Under the pieces are notes generated by a model that worked only from the letters and a program-made list of their open reading frames with translations, was not told the DNA's origin and searched no databases. A program made the translations under genes and the position numbers. From Fimbriimonas ginsengisoli Gsoil 348 (lineage in GTDB: Bacteria > Armatimonadota > Fimbriimonadia > Fimbriimonadales > Fimbriimonadaceae): DNA of 64,000 nt. The stretch lies in the NCBI RefSeq assembly GCF_000724625.1, contig NZ_CP007139.1:5167763-5231762 (forward strand), in the 5' to 3' direction. Within the stretch, counting starts at the first letter, position 1. Each line of letters starts with the position of its first letter. Positions 28,195 through 37,012 of this stretch are shown one piece after another.

Positions 28195-29537
28195 GGCTTA
28201 AGGGCACGCTCCAGCTCCAGCGCCCGACTTCCTTTGATAAGAATGGCGTCGCCCGGTTCGGTTCGATCCAGAAATGCCCGCACATCGTCGATCGAGTCGG
28301 CGATGCCTATGTGGCTCGCTTCCATCCCGGCTTCCATCGCGGCTTCGCGGACGAAGTGCACCGGCTCGCCGAACAAGATCACCTCGTCCAGCCCATTCTG
28401 CGCCAGAGCCTGGCCAACGAGACGATGAGCCGCCTCGCGATGGTCCCCCAGTTCGCGCATCTCGCCGATCACCGCTCGCCTTCGCCCCGTCGCCGGAAGG
28501 TCGGAGAGCGTCTCGATCGCCGCGATCATGCTGGGTGGGCTCGCGTTGTAGGTATCCAGCAACACGCGAGCGCCCCGGTGCTCCACGATCTCCATCCGCA
28601 TCGGCGGAATTCGCGCCCCTTTGAGCGCCTCCGCCGCCTCCTGCGGTGCGACGCCCAGACCCGCAACCGTGAGGACCGCCGCCGCCGCGTTCAAACCGAT
28701 GTGTTTACCGACCGCTGGGAGTCTTGCCTCCCACGGAATTCCGTCGAGAGTTCCGCCAACTTCGCAGGCGTCCCAATCCAAAGCACGATAACTCGTGATC
28801 AAGCAGTCCGCGCCCGGATCGTAGCCGAAGGTCCGAACCTTCGCCTTGGTCTTCTTGCTGAGCCGCTCGAGAAACTCGTCTTCGTGCCAAAGGATCGCTA
28901 CCCCGTTCTCGGGGAGCGTTTCCAAAAGCTCCCCCTTGGCATCCGCGATGCCCTCGCGGCTTCCGACCTGCTCCAGGTGGGAGTAGCCGATATTGGTAAT
29001 CAGCGCATCCGTGGGACGGGTGAATTCGGCCAGGTGGCGAATCTGGCCGAACCCTCGCATCGCCATTTCCACGACGACGGCGCGATGATCCGGCTCAAGA
29101 TCCATCCACAGAAGCGGCGAGGTGTACTCCGTGTTCCGGTTCCCCTCGCTCTTCAGCACGCTGCCCAGCGGCGAGAGGGCCGCCGCGACGAACTCCTTCG
29201 TCGTCGTTTTCCCCGCCGAGCCGGTGATCGCGATCACCGGGCCATCGAAACCGCTCCGCAGAGTGGAGCCCATTCGGGCAAGAGCGTCGACAAGATTCTC
29301 GACCAAAATGTGCGGCCCGTCGACCGGCCGCTCCACGACCGCCGCGACCGCCCCGGTCCTTAAAGCTTCCGCCACGAACTCATGGCCATCGACCCGGGCT
29401 CCTTTGATCGCAAGGAAGAGATCGCCAGGCTTGCCCCCCCCGCTGTCGGTGGCAAAACCGGTGACCCTCAGGTCCGGGTCGCCGGAAAGCTTCCCTTGCA
29501 GCAGGTCGGCCAACACGCGAAGTGGCGTAGGCTTCAC
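28191..29537 (-). CDS. murF: UDP-MurNAc-tripeptide:D-Ala-D-Ala ligase MurF
   Basis: Adds the D-Ala-D-Ala dipeptide made by Ddl, completing the cytosolic pentapeptide precursor. The 448 residues contain the ATP loop AITGSAGKTTTKEFVA, NIGYSHLEQVGSREGIA and DTYNASPPSMIAAIETL, all MurF-specific. The GTG at 29537 overlaps the murE stop; the final TGA overlaps the mraY ATG. Confidence 0.97.
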   Translation of the reverse strand: MKPTPLRVLADLLQGKLSGDPDLRVTGFATDSGGGKPGDLFLAIKGARVDGHEFVAEALRTGAVAAVVERPVDGPHILVENLVDALARMGSTLRSGFDGPVIAITGSAGKTTTKEFVAAALSPLGSVLKSEGNRNTEYTSPLLWMDLEPDHRAVVVEMAMRGFGQIRHLAEFTRPTDALITNIGYSHLEQVGSREGIADAKGELLETLPENGVAILWHEDEFLERLSKKTKAKVRTFGYDPGADCLITSYRALDWDACEVGGTLDGIPWEARLPAVGKHIGLNAAAAVLTVAGLGVAPQEAAEALKGARIPPMRMEIVEHRGARVLLDTYNASPPSMIAAIETLSDLPATGRRRAVIGEMRELGDHREAAHRLVGQALAQNGLDEVILFGEPVHFVREAAMEAGMEASHIGIADSIDDVRAFLDRTEPGDAILIKGSRALELERALKP

Positions 29538-31009
29538 AGCCGCTCCCCCAGCGCCGCTCGCGCCAGCTCCCGGTCGTCCATGTGGATCTTCTCGCGTCCG
29601 ATGATCTGGTAGTTCTCGTGTCCTTTGCCGGCAATCACCACCACATCGCCCGGATGAGCCGCCAGAACTGCGTGGGCGACCGCCTCCCCGCGATCTTGAA
29701 TGGCGACATAGGACCGCCCCGGAGCAATTCCGCTGACAACCTCCTGGAGGATGGCCGCCGGGTCCTCGGTCCGCGGATTATCGCTCGTAACCACGGTGAG
29801 GTCGCTCCGCTCGCTGGCCGCCCGCGCCATCAGCGGGCGCTTCGCCCGATCCCGATCGCCCCCACACCCAAAAACCGTGATCACCCGCCCATCGGTAAGC
29901 GGCCGCACCGCCTCGAGCAACTTTTCCACCGCGTCCGGCGTGTGGGCGTAGTCGACGAGAATGCCAATTCCCTGATCGTTGAGGACTGGCTCGAACCGGC
30001 CGGGAACGGCATGCAAACCGGACGCGGCCAGCGAGATGTACCCCAACGGAATATCGAGGCAACGCGCTCCGGCCACCGCAGACATGAGGTTATAGACGTT
30101 GTAGGAGCCTCCGAGGGACGTCACGAATTCCTTTCTCGTATCCCCTTCGCGGACGGTAAGACGAATCCGGTCGACCCCCACTTCGGCTGGCTTCCCAAGG
30201 AGAATTGCGGAGGGGTTGTCGATGCCATAACTGAGCGGACCATCGAAGCGTTCGCTCCAGCGAAGACCGACGGCGTCGTCGATGTTGAACGCCGCGCGAA
30301 ACGCCTTCGACGACTGCGCGGGAAGCTCGGTAAAGAGGCGCCACTTGGCGGCCTCGTACTCCGCCATCGTGCCGTGGTAATCGAGGTGGTCTTGGGTCAA
30401 ATTCGTAAAGACGGCTGCGTCGAACTCCACGCCGTCGACCCGCTTCTGCGCCAGCGCATGGGATGAAACCTCCATCGCCAGCGCCTCGATCCCTTTGTCT
30501 CGCGCCTCGGCCAGGAGATTGTAGAGGTCGACCGCGAACGGGGTTGTATTCGGCAGCTCTCGGGTCTCGTCGGGAAGCTTAAACCCGAGAGTCCCCAGAT
30601 ATCCCGCCTTCATCCCGAGGTGAGCGAGAATGTCGCGCAGCAACCACGCCGTCGTCGTCTTCCCGTTCGTGCCGGTCACGCCCACCACCTTCATCTGGCG
30701 GGTCGGATGATCGAAGAATGCATCGCATATCCGCCACACCGTGTCGTCGTAGTCGTCGACCTGAACCGCGGCGAGTCCAAGAGCGATTGCCGCTTCCCTT
30801 CCCGCCTCGTCATACACCATGGCCGCCGTCGCGCCGTTTTCCGCGGCGGCGGGGAGAAAGCTCTGGCTGTCCCGCGTCATGCCGGGCATACAAACGAACA
30901 GCGCGCCGGGAGTTACCCGGCGCGAGTCGATGGCGACGCCGCCTATCTCAGCGTCGCCCCACAAGCGCGCACCTACCCGCGCCTGCGAAAGCAAGTGGGA
31001 GAGCTTCAC
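29534..31009 (-). CDS. murE: UDP-MurNAc-dipeptide:meso-diaminopimelate ligase MurE
   Basis: Adds the third residue of the stem peptide. In 491 residues: ATP loop VGVTGTNGKTTTAWLL, the carbamylated Lys region (YEAAKWRLF), and DNPRTEDP. DNPR is the motif linked to meso-DAP rather than L-Lys, so the wall is predicted to be m-DAP type. GKGHENYQI is near the end. The GTG start overlaps the ftsI stop and the stop overlaps the murF GTG. Confidence 0.97.
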   Translation of the reverse strand: MKLSHLLSQARVGARLWGDAEIGGVAIDSRRVTPGALFVCMPGMTRDSQSFLPAAAENGATAAMVYDEAGREAAIALGLAAVQVDDYDDTVWRICDAFFDHPTRQMKVVGVTGTNGKTTTAWLLRDILAHLGMKAGYLGTLGFKLPDETRELPNTTPFAVDLYNLLAEARDKGIEALAMEVSSHALAQKRVDGVEFDAAVFTNLTQDHLDYHGTMAEYEAAKWRLFTELPAQSSKAFRAAFNIDDAVGLRWSERFDGPLSYGIDNPSAILLGKPAEVGVDRIRLTVREGDTRKEFVTSLGGSYNVYNLMSAVAGARCLDIPLGYISLAASGLHAVPGRFEPVLNDQGIGILVDYAHTPDAVEKLLEAVRPLTDGRVITVFGCGGDRDRAKRPLMARAASERSDLTVVTSDNPRTEDPAAILQEVVSGIAPGRSYVAIQDRGEAVAHAVLAAHPGDVVVIAGKGHENYQIIGREKIHMDDRELARAALGERL

Positions 31010-32748
31010 TCGACCGAAATGGGCTCCTTTTGATTCAATGGCTTACTTGGCGGCAGGTGATACCGCCGGATGACCGCCTGGGCCAGCCGTTTGAACACCG
31101 GGCCGGCAACCGTGGCGCCGTAGTACTTCCCGCCCTTGGGATTATTAACCATGACAAGGATGACCGCCTTGGGATCGTCGGCGGGAACGAAGCCGACGAA
31201 GTTGGAGACGTATCCCTTGGGCCCTTTTCCAACTTTTTGGGCGGTTCCGGTTTTGCCCCCTAATCGATATCCCGGAATCCGAAGCTCCTTTCCGGTCCCT
31301 GCGTCGGTCTCGATAACCGCTTCCATACACTGCAGAAGCTCACGGGCCGTCTCCGGTTTTATCAGCCGCTTGCCCGGCTCGATCGGCATCTCGGTCGTAC
31401 CGATTCTCTCGACCAGACGCGGCTCCATGCGCACGCCGCCGTTTGCAAGCATCCCGAAAGCGCCCAGCAAGGTGACCGGCGTACAGGTGATCGACTGCCC
31501 AAATCCGACCGTCGCCAACTGTAGCTGCTGGGCCGGCTCGGCGTAGTTGAAATTGCCGTGCGCCTCTCCGGGGACGCCCAGCGTGGAACGGCTGAGCAGG
31601 CCAAGGTCGCGAACGTACTGAAGGAACGGCTCCCGATGAACCTTCAACGCCCAGGTCGCGGCGGCTACGTTGCAGCTCTTGGCGATCGCCTTCACCGAAT
31701 CGATCGTCCCGTGAGCCCGATTCCCGTGGTGGCTATCGCAGCGAATGCGCGTCCTTTCCGTGGGATGGAACTCGCCCGAGCAATGGATGATGCTTCCCAT
31801 TTGAACCGCGCCGACGTCCAAAGCCTTGGCCAGGGTAAGGATCTTGAACGTAGAGCCCGGCTCGAGCTGCGCCATGTAGCTCGGGTTGTATCCGCTGTTA
31901 TCGCGGAGGTCCCCCTCGGTGCCATCAGGCTGATAGGGCGAAAAACTTGGCCAGTTCGCCATCGCGATCAGGTTTCCGGTTTTGGGGTCCATCACCAGGG
32001 CAACCCCGTTGTCGGCCTTGTTCAGCTCGACTGCCTTTCGAACCGCGTCCGTAGCCTCTGTTTGCAAATCGCTATCGAGGGTCAGCGTAATGTTCGATCC
32101 ATCCCGCCGTTCCTTGCTCGCCTGCACCAGACGCATCGGAAGGAAAGCCCCCCGCTTGTCCGTGAGGCCGACCCGCATCCCGTCTTCTCCAGTTAAGATC
32201 CTCGATTTGCTGGCCTCTAGTCCGAGAACCGGTTTCCCTTGCCGGACCACGCCGACCACACAAGCGGCGGCATCCCCCAGCGGATAGGCACGGCGGCCGG
32301 TGCGCGCCAAGGAAAGCCCGTCGGCCCGCCATTCGGCCTTCACGCGGGCGATCTCCGCCGATTGTTCGGCGCTCATCGGCTGGCGCCATGTGCGCTGCTT
32401 TTGGCCGGAGGCGGCCAGCGCCTGAAACTCCGACGCCGGAATCCCGGTGGCCGCGCCTAGCGCCAAGAAGAATGCCTCGCTCTTCGGAATCTTGGAAAAC
32501 TGGATATTCAGCTCGGTCGCGTCTTCGTCTTGGGCCAACGGCTTACCGTCCGACGCCAAAATTGCGCCCCGCCGCGCGTAATCGGTGCGGCTGAGGGTGA
32601 AGCGGCGGGTCTTCTCGGCAAGCGCGAGGGTTCCCCGCTGCTCTACCGTCTGCAGCTTGAGCTGGCTGAACGCCGCCAACACGAAGAGCGCCCCCATGCC
32701 GCGGGCTGCCCAAGTGATTCGAACCGGGGAGCTAGCGACTTGCGACAT
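31006..32748 (-). CDS. ftsI: Septal peptidoglycan transpeptidase FtsI (PBP3)
   Basis: Class B penicillin-binding protein that cross-links septal peptidoglycan. The 580 residues have one membrane anchor (ITWAARGMGALFVLAAFSQL), a dimerisation/pedestal domain (YARRGAILASDGKPLAQDED) and the transpeptidase domain with SxxK in PGSTFKIL, SxN in KSCNVAAA and KTG in GGKTGTAQKVG. No PASTA repeats. It overlaps the end of the FtsL-like gene by 17 bases and overlaps murE by GTGA. Confidence 0.97.
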   Translation of the reverse strand: MSQVASSPVRITWAARGMGALFVLAAFSQLKLQTVEQRGTLALAEKTRRFTLSRTDYARRGAILASDGKPLAQDEDATELNIQFSKIPKSEAFFLALGAATGIPASEFQALAASGQKQRTWRQPMSAEQSAEIARVKAEWRADGLSLARTGRRAYPLGDAAACVVGVVRQGKPVLGLEASKSRILTGEDGMRVGLTDKRGAFLPMRLVQASKERRDGSNITLTLDSDLQTEATDAVRKAVELNKADNGVALVMDPKTGNLIAMANWPSFSPYQPDGTEGDLRDNSGYNPSYMAQLEPGSTFKILTLAKALDVGAVQMGSIIHCSGEFHPTERTRIRCDSHHGNRAHGTIDSVKAIAKSCNVAAATWALKVHREPFLQYVRDLGLLSRSTLGVPGEAHGNFNYAEPAQQLQLATVGFGQSITCTPVTLLGAFGMLANGGVRMEPRLVERIGTTEMPIEPGKRLIKPETARELLQCMEAVIETDAGTGKELRIPGYRLGGKTGTAQKVGKGPKGYVSNFVGFVPADDPKAVILVMVNNPKGGKYYGATVAGPVFKRLAQAVIRRYHLPPSKPLNQKEPISVE

Positions 32749-33217
32749 ACCGGCTCTTCTCGACCTCGGTGGGCGCTTCGGCTTTCTTTTGAATCGCCGC
32801 GTCGGGCGGCACGAACTGGTGGGCGACCGCCCACCCCTCGATGAATGTCGCGCTCTTGAGGGCGAATACTTTATCGCTCAGGGCGGCCTCGACGCGGGCG
32901 GCGTCTGAGGCGCGCTCCCTGGCTGCGATCTCTTGACGGCGGGCGCCCTCCACCATGACCTGACCCAAGAGAGCGCTGGCGACATACGTGCCGGTGAAGA
33001 TACCGAGGAACGCGACCGCGCGCAAACCCCAGGCTTGCGCGGCGGCGTTCGATTTTTGTCGCGAGACGACGCGAGCCCGGACCCTAATCTCCGGGGCTAC
33101 CGTCGGCCGGCGCGAAGGCTTCGTTCTAGGCAGCGGCGAACGCCGCGGCTGAACTAGTGGACGATCGATGACGGTCGTGTTGGTGGTGGCGGTTCGGTCG
33201 AGAGGGGCAACGCTCAT
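32732..33217 (-). CDS. ftsL: FtsL-like divisome protein
   Basis: A 161-residue bitopic protein in the usual ftsL slot between rsmH and ftsI. It has a long basic cytosolic head (PRRSPLPRTKPSRRPT), one membrane helix (LRAVAFLGIFTGTYVASALL) and a periplasmic coiled-coil stretch (EIAARERASDAARVEAALSD). FtsL proteins have almost no sequence conservation, so the call rests on topology and position. The ATG is 60 bases after the rsmH stop, with GAGG about 9 bases upstream. Confidence 0.75.
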   Translation of the reverse strand: MSVAPLDRTATTNTTVIDRPLVQPRRSPLPRTKPSRRPTVAPEIRVRARVVSRQKSNAAAQAWGLRAVAFLGIFTGTYVASALLGQVMVEGARRQEIAARERASDAARVEAALSDKVFALKSATFIEGWAVAHQFVPPDAAIQKKAEAPTEVEKSRYVASR

Positions 33218-33277
33218 CCTAAATATCCTCGCGCCAGTGGGTCATCCGTGACCCATGGCTGCTTCCATGCAAGGCAA

Positions 33278-34252
33278 TTAATCTCTTGGCCTCCTGATCG
33301 CGCGGAGCTTGGCACTCCGGCTTCGGGGGTTGCGGGAAATCTCCTCGGCAGCCGGCTGCCGAGGCTTTCGATATACGTCTTCGAAATCTTCTTCCGCGAG
33401 CTGCCGGAAGGCGGTCTTCACGATCCGGTCTTCGCCCGAGTGGTAGCTCAGAACCGCGAGCGTGCCGCCGGGGGCCAGCCGCTCCGCCGCGTCTCGCAGC
33501 GCTTCGTCCAGCCCGTCGAGCTCTCGGTTCACCGCGATCCGGACGGCTTGGAAGGTGCGGGTCGCCGGGTGAATCCGTTTGTCGCGCGCGCCGGGAGGCA
33601 CGGCGGCGAGCACCGCTTCCACCAGGTCGGTCGTGGTCCGCAGCGGAGACTCTCGACGGCGCTCCACAATCTTCTTGGCGATCGCCTTGGCCCAGCGCTC
33701 GTCGCCGAGCTCGAACAGAATCCGCTCGATCTCGACCGGACTTAGCCGGTTGAGCAGGGCCGAAGCCGGCTCGCCAGCGCTCCGATCCATCCTCATGTCC
33801 AACGGACCTTCCGTCTTAAAAGCGATTCCCCGCTCGGGATCTTCGATTTGAGCCGAGTTGAGGCCGAGGTCCAGAAGGATGCCGTTAGGCCTCAGGCCCA
33901 ATTTGTCCAGGACCGGACCGATCTCGCGGAAATCGGAGTGGATCAGTTCGATTCTTGTCCCAGGATTTTCCCTGTCTGCTTTCCCAGCCTTTTCCCTAAG
34001 CCTCGTATCGGCCTCGGAAAGCATGGATTGATCCCAATCGAAGCCGACCAGCGTGCCCCCCGGAGCGATGAAATCCAGAAACCGAAGGGAATGGCCGGCG
34101 AGGCCGAGGGTGCCGTCGACCACGACCTGGCCCGGCTCTAGCGAGAGAACCTCCAGGATTTCCGATAGCATTACCGGGTCGTGAGTCAACATGATTCTTT
34201 CTAGCGGAAAGCAGCTTTGGGAGCCGTATTTGAGTCTGCGAAGACCAATCAC
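33278..34252 (-). CDS. rsmH: 16S rRNA m4C1402 methyltransferase RsmH (MraW)
   Basis: SAM-dependent enzyme that N4-methylates C1402 in the ribosomal P site. The 324 residues include HDPVMLSEILEVL, the SAM loop VDGTLGLAGHSLRFLDF, LLDLGLNSAQIEDPERG, PLDMRMD and the late motif LSYHSGEDRIVK. The GTG at 34252 overlaps the mraZ stop (GTGA) with AGGAG about 11 bases upstream; the internal ATG at 34192 would give the family's more usual N-terminus but lacks a good ribosome site. Confidence 0.96.
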   Translation of the reverse strand: MIGLRRLKYGSQSCFPLERIMLTHDPVMLSEILEVLSLEPGQVVVDGTLGLAGHSLRFLDFIAPGGTLVGFDWDQSMLSEADTRLREKAGKADRENPGTRIELIHSDFREIGPVLDKLGLRPNGILLDLGLNSAQIEDPERGIAFKTEGPLDMRMDRSAGEPASALLNRLSPVEIERILFELGDERWAKAIAKKIVERRRESPLRTTTDLVEAVLAAVPPGARDKRIHPATRTFQAVRIAVNRELDGLDEALRDAAERLAPGGTLAVLSYHSGEDRIVKTAFRQLAEEDFEDVYRKPRQPAAEEISRNPRSRSAKLRAIRRPRD

Positions 34253-34734
34253 GCCCCCTTCATCTCCTGATAGGCTTTCTGGATACTCTCCTGCCTTCCC
34301 GGACCAAGAGTATCGTTCTTCTTCTCAAACTCTTCGTGTTGAGCCTTATCCCAGATTTCAAGGTGGTCGCCGCAACCGACGATCACGACTTCCTTCGTGA
34401 GGCTGGCGAGAGTTCGAAACTTCTGGGGGACGACGACGCGACCCTGATCGTCGAAACTTAGGTCGTCATCCGAGTTCCCTAGCATCAAACGCGTATACTG
34501 GCGTCTACCAGGATTAATCGGATCGTGCTGATCGATTTCGTCGAGAATCTGTTGCCACTTCTCGGCCGGATAAGCATCGAGGCACCCGTGCTCTCCCAGG
34601 CAGATAGCGAAGCCGTCGCCGAGGCGATCACGCTTCTTTTTACTGATCAGGATCCGCCCCTTACCGTCGATCGTGGCCTCGTCGGTACCCAGCAGCGGCT
34701 TGGGTTTTGAACCTAAAACCTCGCTTTCTGACAC
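34249..34734 (-). CDS. mraZ: Transcriptional regulator MraZ
   Basis: AbrB-fold DNA-binding protein that controls the dcw operon it starts. The 161 residues hold two tandem MraZ repeats, TDEATIDGKGRILISKKKR and SFDDQGRVVVPQKFRTLAS. I chose the GTG at 34734, which has GGGGAG eight bases upstream; the frame is open to 34851 but that extension is Gly/Arg-rich and unlike MraZ. A triple GGGA repeat about 140-165 bases upstream is a candidate binding site. Confidence 0.95.
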   Translation of the reverse strand: MSESEVLGSKPKPLLGTDEATIDGKGRILISKKKRDRLGDGFAICLGEHGCLDAYPAEKWQQILDEIDQHDPINPGRRQYTRLMLGNSDDDLSFDDQGRVVVPQKFRTLASLTKEVVIVGCGDHLEIWDKAQHEEFEKKNDTLGPGRQESIQKAYQEMKGA

Positions 34735-34873
34735 CGCCAACGCTCCCCCGAACCCGACTAAAGGAAACTTAAGTGGACGGCTTCCGCATCCTGCTCGCCG
34801 TCCACAGAACAAGGGTTGAGCACCCCGCCCTTCCCCGCTTGGCCTCGTCATTCCTTGACTAGGCTTTGCTGAT

Positions 34874-34900
34874 AGGGAGAATACTGGGAGAATCCTGGGA
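34874..34900. promoter_or_regulatory. Candidate MraZ operator (three GGGA direct repeats)
   Basis: AGGGA, TGGGA and TGGGA have their GGG at 34875, 34886 and 34897, a strict 11-base period with near-identical spacers (GAATAC, GAATCC). In E. coli MraZ binds three TGGGN repeats at a 10-base period upstream of mraZ, so this is a plausible equivalent; the period differs by one. Confidence 0.5.
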
Positions 34901-34996
34901 ATGGAAGGGGCGAAGAGTCTTTTGTCGCGGTTTTGCGCAATTTATGCGGAGGTTTCTAGGTTGACGTGTACGCCTGCCTACATGTTTTGCCCTAAG

Positions 34997-35046
34997 TTAT
35001 TCACATTTTGATGCCTCATGGCGTTTCGTGAAAAACCTGTGGATAA
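34997..35046. promoter_or_regulatory. Pair of inverted DnaA-box matches
   Basis: TTATTCACA (34997-35005, plus strand, one mismatch) and TTATCCACA (35038-35046, minus strand, exact consensus) face each other 32 bases apart in AT-rich DNA. They could tie dcw transcription to DnaA or be part of a replication origin; dnaA and dnaN are not in the window. Confidence 0.5.
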
Positions 35047-35154
35047 CTAGCCGACTATTCCTATAGGCTTGGACGCTACCTGGCATTTATATCAGGTCTC
35101 CGTTTTGAAAGGGCGCGAAAACTTATACGTATCTTACGACACGCAAATCGGTGT

Positions 35155-35167
35155 GTGTAAGTTACAC
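35155..35167. promoter_or_regulatory. 13-base palindrome GTGTAAGTTACAC
   Basis: Perfect inverted repeat with 6-base arms around a central G, 25 bases past the ABC exporter stop. It looks like a dimeric regulator site; there is no G/C-rich stem or T-run, so a terminator is unlikely. Confidence 0.35.
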
Positions 35168-35191
35168 GATAAATCTTGACCTTTGCCCGAT

Positions 35192-37009
35192 TCAAGCCTG
35201 AAGAGCGCTTCGGAACTGTTCTTGGTACAGGTCGCGGTAGATCCCTGGCCGCTCCGTTAACTCGTCGTGGGTGCCTTGATCCACGATCCGGCCTTCCTCC
35301 ATGACGAGGATTCGGTCGGCGTCCACCACGGAGGAGAGCCGGTGAGCGATGATAAACGTCGTCCGCCCCTTCATCACCACCCGAAGGGCGTCCTGGACCC
35401 GCGCCTCCGTCTCTCCATCCAGGGCGCTGGTTACATCGTCGAGGATCAGAATCCTTGGATCGGTCACCAAAGCCCGCGCAAGGGCCAAGCGTTGCTTCTG
35501 CCCTCCACTGAGCTTAATGCCGTTCTCCCCGATCATCGTTTCGTACCCGTCGGGGAGAGACTCTACAAAGTCGTGGAGGTCGGCCGCCTTGGAGGCGCGA
35601 ATCGCTTCCTCGTCGGATGCGTCACGGTTTCCGTACTTGATGTTCTCCATAAGCGTGACGCTGAACAGCACGTTTTCCTGAGCGACCATGCTGATCTGCC
35701 GCCGTAGCGATTCGAGCCGGACGTCGCAAAGGTTGTAGCCGTCGACCCGCACATGCCCCTGCGTCGGGTCGTAGAACCGCATCAGAAGGTTCATCAAGGT
35801 GGTTTTCCCCGCACCGCTATGGCCGACGATGGCGATCACCTGCCCCGCGTCCACGTGGAGATCCACGCCGCGGATGACCTCCTGATCCTCCATATATCCG
35901 AAGTGAACGTCTTGGAAGTCGACCTGGCCACGCAAGGAAGGGAGTGGCAACGCGTCGGGCTTGTCCTCGACCTCGGGCCGGGTATCGAGGGTCTGAAACA
36001 CTCGGTCCATCGCCGACACCGCCCATTGGAGCGAGTTGTTGAAGTCGATCACGCGCACGGCGGGGTTGAAAATGAAGCCGATGTAAAACGTGAGCGCCAC
36101 CAGCTTTCCGGTGGTCATCTCGCCGTGCTGCACCATCCAGCCGCCGTACGAGTAGACGACGCCGGTCCCAAGCGAGCTGATGATGGCGGAAACCAGTCCG
36201 AGGCGACGGTTCAGGTGGACCTGGCGCATATCTACCTTGAACTTCGCTCGGACCGTCTTCATGAAATCTTGCCGTTCCCAGTCCTCGCGAACGAACGCCT
36301 TGACCACGGCGATTCCGGAGATCTTTTCGGAGAGCTTTCCGATCATCTCGTCGTACAGCCGCCGCTGGTCGTTGCTCACCTCGCGGATGTTCTTGAGGAA
36401 CGTGAGATAGCTGACGACATAGAACGGAACGAGCAGAACGATGATGCCGGCAAGGCGCCACTCGAGAAAGAAAAGCATCGCCAGCACCGCCACGAGAGTG
36501 ACGAGGTCGCTGATGAAGGTGACGAGCTGGCCCTGGATGAGCTGTTGGATCAGCTCGATATCGGCCGTCGCCCGGGCCATGATCTTGCCGGTTTGGGTTT
36601 GGTTGTGGAAAGTCAGCGACAAGCGCTGAAGGTGTCTCCAAAGGGCAAATCGAAGGTCGAAAACGAACCGGTTGCCGATCCAACTGACCGTATAGCTGTT
36701 GAGATAACTGCAGACGTTCCGAACGACGATGACCGCGATCAGGATGACCGCCAGCCATGTAATCGTGGAAGGAGCCCGATCGACCTGACGCCGCAAAGCC
36801 GTCTCCCGAGCGGGTGGACGAGCCGGCGTCGGCTTAGAAAGTTCGCCTCGCGCGGCGAGGGCCGGGCGGATCGCGTCGTCGATCGCGACCTGATAAATAC
36901 GCGGGGGCACGATCTGCAGGAGCGTCACGAGAAGCGTCATCGTGACCGCCAACAGAACGCGCCCGCGGTAAGGGCGAAGTATCGCGAGAGTGCGTCGGAA
37001 CGACCTCAC
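35192..37009 (-). CDS. ABC exporter, fused permease and ATPase (MsbA/LmrA type)
   Basis: Half-transporter of 605 residues that would work as a dimer to export lipids, drugs or peptides. Six membrane helices lie in residues 1-340 with a Pro/Arg-rich periplasmic loop near 57-78. The ATPase has Walker A GHSGAGKTT, signature LSGGQKQR, Walker B ILILDDVTSALD and H-loop AHRLSSV. The usual catalytic Glu after Walker B is Asp, as in degenerate sites of heterodimeric exporters, yet no partner gene is adjacent. The GTG at 37009 lies just after a tiny membrane gene. The substrate cannot be told from sequence. Confidence 0.93.
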   Translation of the reverse strand: MRSFRRTLAILRPYRGRVLLAVTMTLLVTLLQIVPPRIYQVAIDDAIRPALAARGELSKPTPARPPARETALRRQVDRAPSTITWLAVILIAVIVVRNVCSYLNSYTVSWIGNRFVFDLRFALWRHLQRLSLTFHNQTQTGKIMARATADIELIQQLIQGQLVTFISDLVTLVAVLAMLFFLEWRLAGIIVLLVPFYVVSYLTFLKNIREVSNDQRRLYDEMIGKLSEKISGIAVVKAFVREDWERQDFMKTVRAKFKVDMRQVHLNRRLGLVSAIISSLGTGVVYSYGGWMVQHGEMTTGKLVALTFYIGFIFNPAVRVIDFNNSLQWAVSAMDRVFQTLDTRPEVEDKPDALPLPSLRGQVDFQDVHFGYMEDQEVIRGVDLHVDAGQVIAIVGHSGAGKTTLMNLLMRFYDPTQGHVRVDGYNLCDVRLESLRRQISMVAQENVLFSVTLMENIKYGNRDASDEEAIRASKAADLHDFVESLPDGYETMIGENGIKLSGGQKQRLALARALVTDPRILILDDVTSALDGETEARVQDALRVVMKGRTTFIIAHRLSSVVDADRILVMEEGRIVDQGTHDELTERPGIYRDLYQEQFRSALQA

Positions 37010-37012
37010 TCC

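Larger units (their letters stand above)
34735..35191. other. 457-bp AT-richer regulatory region upstream of the dcw cluster
   Basis: Gene-free stretch between mraZ (leftward start) and the ABC exporter (leftward end). It holds the GGGA triple repeat, two inverted DnaA-box matches and a perfect 13-base palindrome, listed separately. No tRNA-like or repeat-family hairpin was seen. Base composition is clearly richer in A/T than the flanks. Confidence 0.7.

Noticed and set aside
34735..35191. Calling this region oriC
   Set aside because: Only two good DnaA boxes, no dnaA/dnaN/gidA neighbours and no skew data; kept as a finding only.
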